A stretch of 7,259 bases of DNA from Rickettsiales bacterium. Lineage in GTDB: Bacteria; Pseudomonadota; Alphaproteobacteria; Rickettsiales; UBA1997. The stretch lies in assembly GCA_031269065.1 (NCBI GenBank), contig JAIRWJ010000053.1:1-7259 (forward strand), in the 5' to 3' direction. The position numbers and the translations under genes are program-made. The notes under the pieces were generated by a model. That model ran no database searches. It was given only the letters and a program-made list of their open reading frames with translations, and was not told the origin of the DNA. Shown here one piece after another: positions 3,529 through 7,259 of the stretch (position 1 is its first letter; the number at the start of each line of letters is the position of its first letter).

Positions 3529-6500
3529 CACAGTATAGTGCCCAGCGATGAGAGTAAAACCAGAGTTTACGATCTGGAGGAGAATGAGGAAGTAACTGTC
3601 ATAGACATCGCCAAACCCGTGGATGGAGTAAGCATAAACGTATTCTCCAGTTTCCAGGATAGCGGGAGCCGAAAGATTTTGCTGAACAACTCTCAGGCGA
3701 AGACAAGATCAGTCCTGACAACCCAAAAAATTAATTCCAATCCCAATCTTGATTTCAAAGAAGCCGACTCCATTGAATTTTACCTGATTAGCTCTGGGTC
3801 CAACAATGCGAGCCTCCTGACCTCCTCCTTTGAGGTGCTGGGTGACAAAAAGGTCGACCTGTTCGTACTCTCCAATCCAGACGGTATGATACTGAGAGGT
3901 GGCAGATACCTAAACATAGCAAAATTGAGACTAGTCTCTGACATGTTTGTGTCGGACAATCTTACCCGAATAGCCGGTACTACCGGTGGTGAGATAGATC
4001 TGCTGCCGTCATACAGTGACTATCATCTGGCTATCGATGCTTCCGGGGTAGATGAATTGGAAATTTTAGCAAGAAAAATAAACCTAGAGGGTGAGATCCT
4101 GGCCAAGGGGTCAGTGAATATACATATAGATAAATATAGCGGCCTAGCATGCGGAAAATCCCAAAAGAAAAACAGTGAACGTGCCACTAAAATGGCCGAT
4201 GAGCTAAAAGTAGACGAAGGGAATCTATTCCGGACATCCTCTTTCGGCTTTGTCCGAGTAGGAAATCTAAGGTTAGAGATGGCCGGAAAGGACAATTTCG
4301 CGAAGATAGGAACGAATATAATAAGTTTTTTTGGAGACAGTGTTATAGATCTCCAAGGAGGTATGATCCTAGAGGGCGAAAAAGCAAAATTTCTGGTGGA
4401 ACAAGGTAGCCTGACGCTGACCGCCCGGACTCTAATTCTTGGCCAGGGGGCAACACTCTTCTCCCAGGACTTAATGTTGCTTAAACTGGGGGATACCTTA
4501 CTGAATGACGGCAAATCCCTGATCAGCACCGGAATTGGGGATCTAATCATAGAAACGACTGGTGCTTTGCGGAATATAGGAGCTTCCACCATAAAGTCCG
4601 GGGGAAACCTTTTGGTCAATGGCCTGCGGCTAGAAAATATAGGGATTGGCATAGATAGTTTTGGCACACCGCTGAATGGCGTCGTAGCAGCGGCGGAAAT
4701 CTTAAAGAGCAAAAGAGGCGACTGCTCCACAGATAGTTTTTCTGACATAAATAGAGTCAAAGACATCGCTGCCGCTACTCCCAATACCTTCGTATCTAAA
4801 CCCTTTTTCGAGTACAACGAAGATGGTTTTCCCTGTTCCTACCATGTATGTACCATTATCGCCGAACTTGAGAATACTAAAGGCAAGAACCATAGGAAAA
4901 GATTCGAAGTTACCGGGCATATACCTTGGAAAAACACAGTCAACCACGGCCAGGATAGAGTGGATGTGCTAGAGGAGACAGATCCCTCAAAAATCCTGGC
5001 AGAGGGCAATATGTTTCTGGAGATTAGAGGAGATATAGATAACTCCGGCTCTGAGATCAGAGCCGGAAATATCCTGAGAATTAGTGGCAAGGTAGTAAGG
5101 AACGAGAGACAGAGTTTTAATCTGGATCTCAAATATGCCATCTATAGTCAGTGGAGAAGAGACAGGGTTTTTAGCCATAACGTACAAAAATACGAAGTCA
5201 AAGACTACAACAGTACAGAAGCTTTCTACTCCAGGACCCCATCACTGATGATGGGGAAAAGGCTAGGGATAGTGGCAGATGAAATCTATCTGGACTCAAA
5301 AAAGATAAACAGAGACCAGGAACCAAATAAATCTTCCAGCCGCCTAGAGGCAGAGGGTTTACTCTATCTGAGAGCCAAAAAAGTGGTCAACCGCGGCCTA
5401 GTGATATCCATCGAGGAAGAATTGGATGTGCTGGTGGAAAATTATCTGGACAACCGGGGTGGATCCTTTCTATCCAAAATGGGGGGCACTGTGGAGTCGC
5501 TCGGCGAGCTCAACGAGGAACCCCTGGTCAAAATCTTTCGTGCCGAAAATAACATATTCTCCGATCCCATACAGCTATCAGCCATAGGTGTGGTGGATAC
5601 AGAGGAGTACCTGCTGGGAAATGGTAAAGATCCAGAAAAATGCAAAGAAGACCGGGTTGTGCAGAAGCCAGAAATCTATGGAGATAACCAAATTGAAGCA
5701 AAATCTCCTGAAGCCGAGAAACCTCGAACTATGACCGTAAAGGCCAAAAAATTCATAGGAAACGGCGTCGGGAACCGGATCAGAATAGAATCTCCAGAAG
5801 CCAGAGAACCTGGGCTCGCAACCATAGATAGTAGGGCCAGGGAAGAGACTCCGGGAGCTGAAGGACAACTCACAACCCTAGAGATTCCCCGGCTAGCTCT
5901 AGGAGGTGTTCCGGTACTTACAAAAAAGACCAAAGAAGCCAGGGTGATGACTGTAAAGGCTAAGAAAATCAAGGGGAAGGGAGGTTCCTTTTTTGCCGAG
6001 GGGGATAGCACCATCAAAATCATAGCAGAGGAGCTGGATGCCGGACCCTATGCGGTCACAAACAAAATAGAAGGTGGTAGCCGGGGTGACCAGCACAGTC
6101 TGGCCGAGGATACCCAAAATCTGAAAACTGTCATCAGAGGTGGCAAAATAGAAATAGAGGTTGATGAGTTTAAGGCTGATGGGGCCGAGCTGGATGGCAC
6201 CTACGGCATAGATGTGAAGGTGAAAAAGAAGTTTGTAGCAAATGATGTCTACAACACCAACCTGATAGAGCAGGAAACAAGCTCTGATGGTCTGCTGCAC
6301 AGTGAGAGAGACCATAAACTGCTGGACACCAGTACTGTTCTGAGAGCAAAGTTCAGCTCTGCCCAGGGGAGTGTAAATATAGAGGGGGAAGAGGGTATCC
6401 ATATAAAGAATGTGGATTTCAATGCCCAGGGAGATGTAAATCTTGTCTCCGAAGGTGGAGATGTGATTCTGGAATCAACAGGGGACACCTACCGCGCGGA

Positions 6501-7259
6501 ACATTCCCACAGTGAGAGCAATTTTGGTGGGCTTACGGCAGGAGCAGATTCAGGAGGTCTGAGTGTCGGATTCAAAAAGAGTATAGAGGTGGAAGAGGCT
6601 AGAAGCAGTGGCAGCAAAGTAGCTAAGTCCACCGTCAATGCCGGAGGTAAATTCTCCGTAAAAGCGAAGAACTCACTTATCCAAGGAGTAGATGTCAATG
6701 CCGACGAGATGGAACTAGATGTTGAAAAAAATGTACAGCTGCTGGCTGCTCTGGAACATTCCAAAGAGGAATACTCAAAGCAGGAGCTTACCACAACAAC
6801 ATCCTATAGAATAGGAAATTCCTACGTAGACACGGCAAGTGCGGCGGTGTCCGCCGTAGAAAACCAGGCCAGAGCCCTGGAGGCCATAAATTCGGTAGCA
6901 GAGATGCAAGAACTCTACGAAAAGGGCAGAGCAAGTAAAAAGGCCCTGGTCAACGCAAAGGAGAATCTGGCCCTGGCACTGGCCAATGCAGGAATGTCGG
7001 TGACCCAGCTAGCCAAACAGGCAGCCCTATCTGCCGGCACAACCCTTGTTGGCGGCTTCTATATGACCCTAGACATCCAAACTCTGGGAACAGAGATTAG
7101 TGCCATTCAGGAGAAGATGGGATTTGTACAGAACACAATAAATACCCGAAAGATTACCATAAAATCCGGAGGCAACGCCCATATAGAGGCCCAGATAGAT
7201 ACCACCGAGGAGCTCAGCATCAACGTGGCCGGAGACCTGGAGCTAGAGTCTCTTCAAAG
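3403..7259 (+). CDS. TpsA-family filamentous haemagglutinin / CdiA-like exoprotein, 3' end outside the window
   Basis: A two-partner-secretion exoprotein, expected to cross the outer membrane through a TpsB/CdiB transporter and form a long beta-helical filament. At least 1,285 codons are open to the right edge. The ATG has GAGGT upstream, and an in-frame stop at 3370 excludes an earlier start. Residues 1-42 are an extended signal peptide (core LVSSLLCWSLVLNNVLL, cleavage near VQAA). Residues 43-260 form the TPS domain, with VIDIAKPVDGVSINVF, NNS (95-97), NPNL (113-116) and NPDG (158-161), the last a variant of the usual NPNG. Beta-helix repeats follow at about 260-450 and 540-720. A low-conservation segment at 770-870 contains MTVKAKK twice. 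Haemagglutinin-repeat-like sequence covers about 985-1125, an alanine-rich helical insertion about 1140-1245, then beta repeats resume. CdiA versus plain adhesin cannot be decided without the C-terminus. No TpsB gene is visible. Confidence 0.93.
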   Translation, partial: MSKNHLSSDEVHHTGCRKLVSSLLCWSLVLNNVLLVPLVQAAHSIVPSDESKTRVYDLEENEEVTVIDIAKPVDGVSINVFSSFQDSGSRKILLNNSQAKTRSVLTTQKINSNPNLDFKEADSIEFYLISSGSNNASLLTSSFEVLGDKKVDLFVLSNPDGMILRGGRYLNIAKLRLVSDMFVSDNLTRIAGTTGGEIDLLPSYSDYHLAIDASGVDELEILARKINLEGEILAKGSVNIHIDKYSGLACGKSQKKNSERATKMADELKVDEGNLFRTSSFGFVRVGNLRLEMAGKDNFAKIGTNIISFFGDSVIDLQGGMILEGEKAKFLVEQGSLTLTARTLILGQGATLFSQDLMLLKLGDTLLNDGKSLISTGIGDLIIETTGALRNIGASTIKSGGNLLVNGLRLENIGIGIDSFGTPLNGVVAAAEILKSKRGDCSTDSFSDINRVKDIAAATPNTFVSKPFFEYNEDGFPCSYHVCTIIAELENTKGKNHRKRFEVTGHIPWKNTVNHGQDRVDVLEETDPSKILAEGNMFLEIRGDIDNSGSEIRAGNILRISGKVVRNERQSFNLDLKYAIYSQWRRDRVFSHNVQKYEVKDYNSTEAFYSRTPSLMMGKRLGIVADEIYLDSKKINRDQEPNKSSSRLEAEGLLYLRAKKVVNRGLVISIEEELDVLVENYLDNRGGSFLSKMGGTVESLGELNEEPLVKIFRAENNIFSDPIQLSAIGVVDTEEYLLGNGKDPEKCKEDRVVQKPEIYGDNQIEAKSPEAEKPRTMTVKAKKFIGNGVGNRIRIESPEAREPGLATIDSRAREETPGAEGQLTTLEIPRLALGGVPVLTKKTKEARVMTVKAKKIKGKGGSFFAEGDSTIKIIAEELDAGPYAVTNKIEGGSRGDQHSLAEDTQNLKTVIRGGKIEIEVDEFKADGAELDGTYGIDVKVKKKFVANDVYNTNLIEQETSSDGLLHSERDHKLLDTSTVLRAKFSSAQGSVNIEGEEGIHIKNVDFNAQGDVNLVSEGGDVILESTGDTYRAEHSHSESNFGGLTAGADSGGLSVGFKKSIEVEEARSSGSKVAKSTVNAGGKFSVKAKNSLIQGVDVNADEMELDVEKNVQLLAALEHSKEEYSKQELTTTTSYRIGNSYVDTASAAVSAVENQARALEAINSVAEMQELYEKGRASKKALVNAKENLALALANAGMSVTQLAKQAALSAGTTLVGGFYMTLDIQTLGTEISAIQEKMGFVQNTINTRKITIKSGGNAHIEAQIDTTEELSINVAGDLELESLQ
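3829..3912 (+). other. TPS-domain signature motif with NPDG variant
   Basis: Codons around 143-170 encode VLGDKKVDLFVLSNPDGMIL and then RGGRYLNI. This aligns by eye to the hallmark of TpsA secretion domains, where V-x-G-x-x-A-D-V-V-I-A-N-P-N-G-I precedes a glycine-rich turn. The usual NPNG is NPDG here and the adjacent Ala-Asp is Val-Asp, so the core is divergent but complete. Confidence 0.8.
5731..5985 (+). repeat. Internal protein repeat (MTVKAKK) in the haemagglutinin-like protein
   Basis: The block MTVKAKKFIGNGVG starts at codon 777 and MTVKAKKIKGKGG at codon 849, 72 residues (216 nt) apart. The DNA is also similar (ATGACCGTAAAGGCCAAAAAA against ATGACTGTAAAGGCTAAGAAA) but differs at wobble positions, pointing to an old duplication. 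SPEAEKP and SPEAREP form a second, shorter pair at about 768 and 796. Confidence 0.55.
6823..7137 (+). other. Alanine-rich helical insertion in the beta-helix
   Basis: Codons about 1141-1245 lack the beta-helix pattern and are predicted helical by eye: AVSAVENQARALEAINSVAE, then KALVNAKENLALALANAGMS and a hydrophobic AALSAGTTLVGGFYMTL. Beta-repeat sequence (KITIKSGGNAHIEA) resumes straight after. It could be a stalk-like coiled segment, a receptor-contacting module, or a membrane-active helix. Confidence 0.45.

Noticed and set aside
4023..4817. 264-residue reading frame on the minus strand
   Set aside because: It lies entirely antisense within the haemagglutinin-like gene. It is Ser/Pro/Phe-rich, as expected from complementing that gene's codons, and has no recognisable domain.
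5899..6402. 167-residue reading frame on the minus strand
   Set aside because: Antisense shadow of the haemagglutinin-like gene, with random-looking composition. Several other minus-strand frames overlap each other in the same gene, which shows they are by-products of its codon bias.

Overview
The window looks bacterial and most likely alphaproteobacterial. The basis is the ribosomal proteins: L14 begins MIQMET and ends SLAPEVL, and L16 and S17 have alphaproteobacterial-style sequences. A host-associated lineage such as Rickettsiales is a guess from the broken S10 operon and the moderate-to-low GC judged by eye; I did not measure GC or run any search.

Left third (1-1660, minus strand): a tightly packed ribosomal protein block, read leftward as rplP (L16), rpmC (L29), rpsQ (S17), rplN (L14), rplX (L24) and the start of rplE (L5). 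This is the universal order across the S10/spc junction, with gaps of 1-12 nt and one 14-nt overlap. rpsC, normally just upstream of rplP, is absent from everything shown here, so the operon is broken at the rpsC/rplP junction.

Middle (1661-2244): about 580 nt without a convincing gene. It holds a strong sigma70-like leftward promoter (TTGACT-17-TATAAC) placed to drive the ribosomal block, a weaker second candidate nearer rplP, a 14-nt palindrome behind the next gene, and stop-interrupted protein-like stretches on the minus strand that may be a decayed gene.

Right part (2245-7259): two divergently transcribed accessory genes. The leftward one encodes an unrecognised 316-residue protein with a signal peptide, a double hydrophobic segment and repeated NG motifs. 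The rightward one, still open at the window edge (at least 1,285 codons), is a TpsA-type filamentous haemagglutinin/CdiA-like exoprotein with an extended signal peptide, a TPS secretion domain, beta-helix repeats, an internal repeat and an alanine-rich helical insertion. The shared control region (about 3224-3402) has a near-perfect leftward promoter, a candidate rightward promoter, several inverted repeats, and a tpsA leader that can form competing hairpins over its ribosome binding site.

A simple reading is that a surface/secretion locus sits between the two halves of a split S10-spc operon, and that the downstream half now depends on its own promoter. The TpsB/CdiB transporter and any C-terminal toxin and immunity gene are not in the window.
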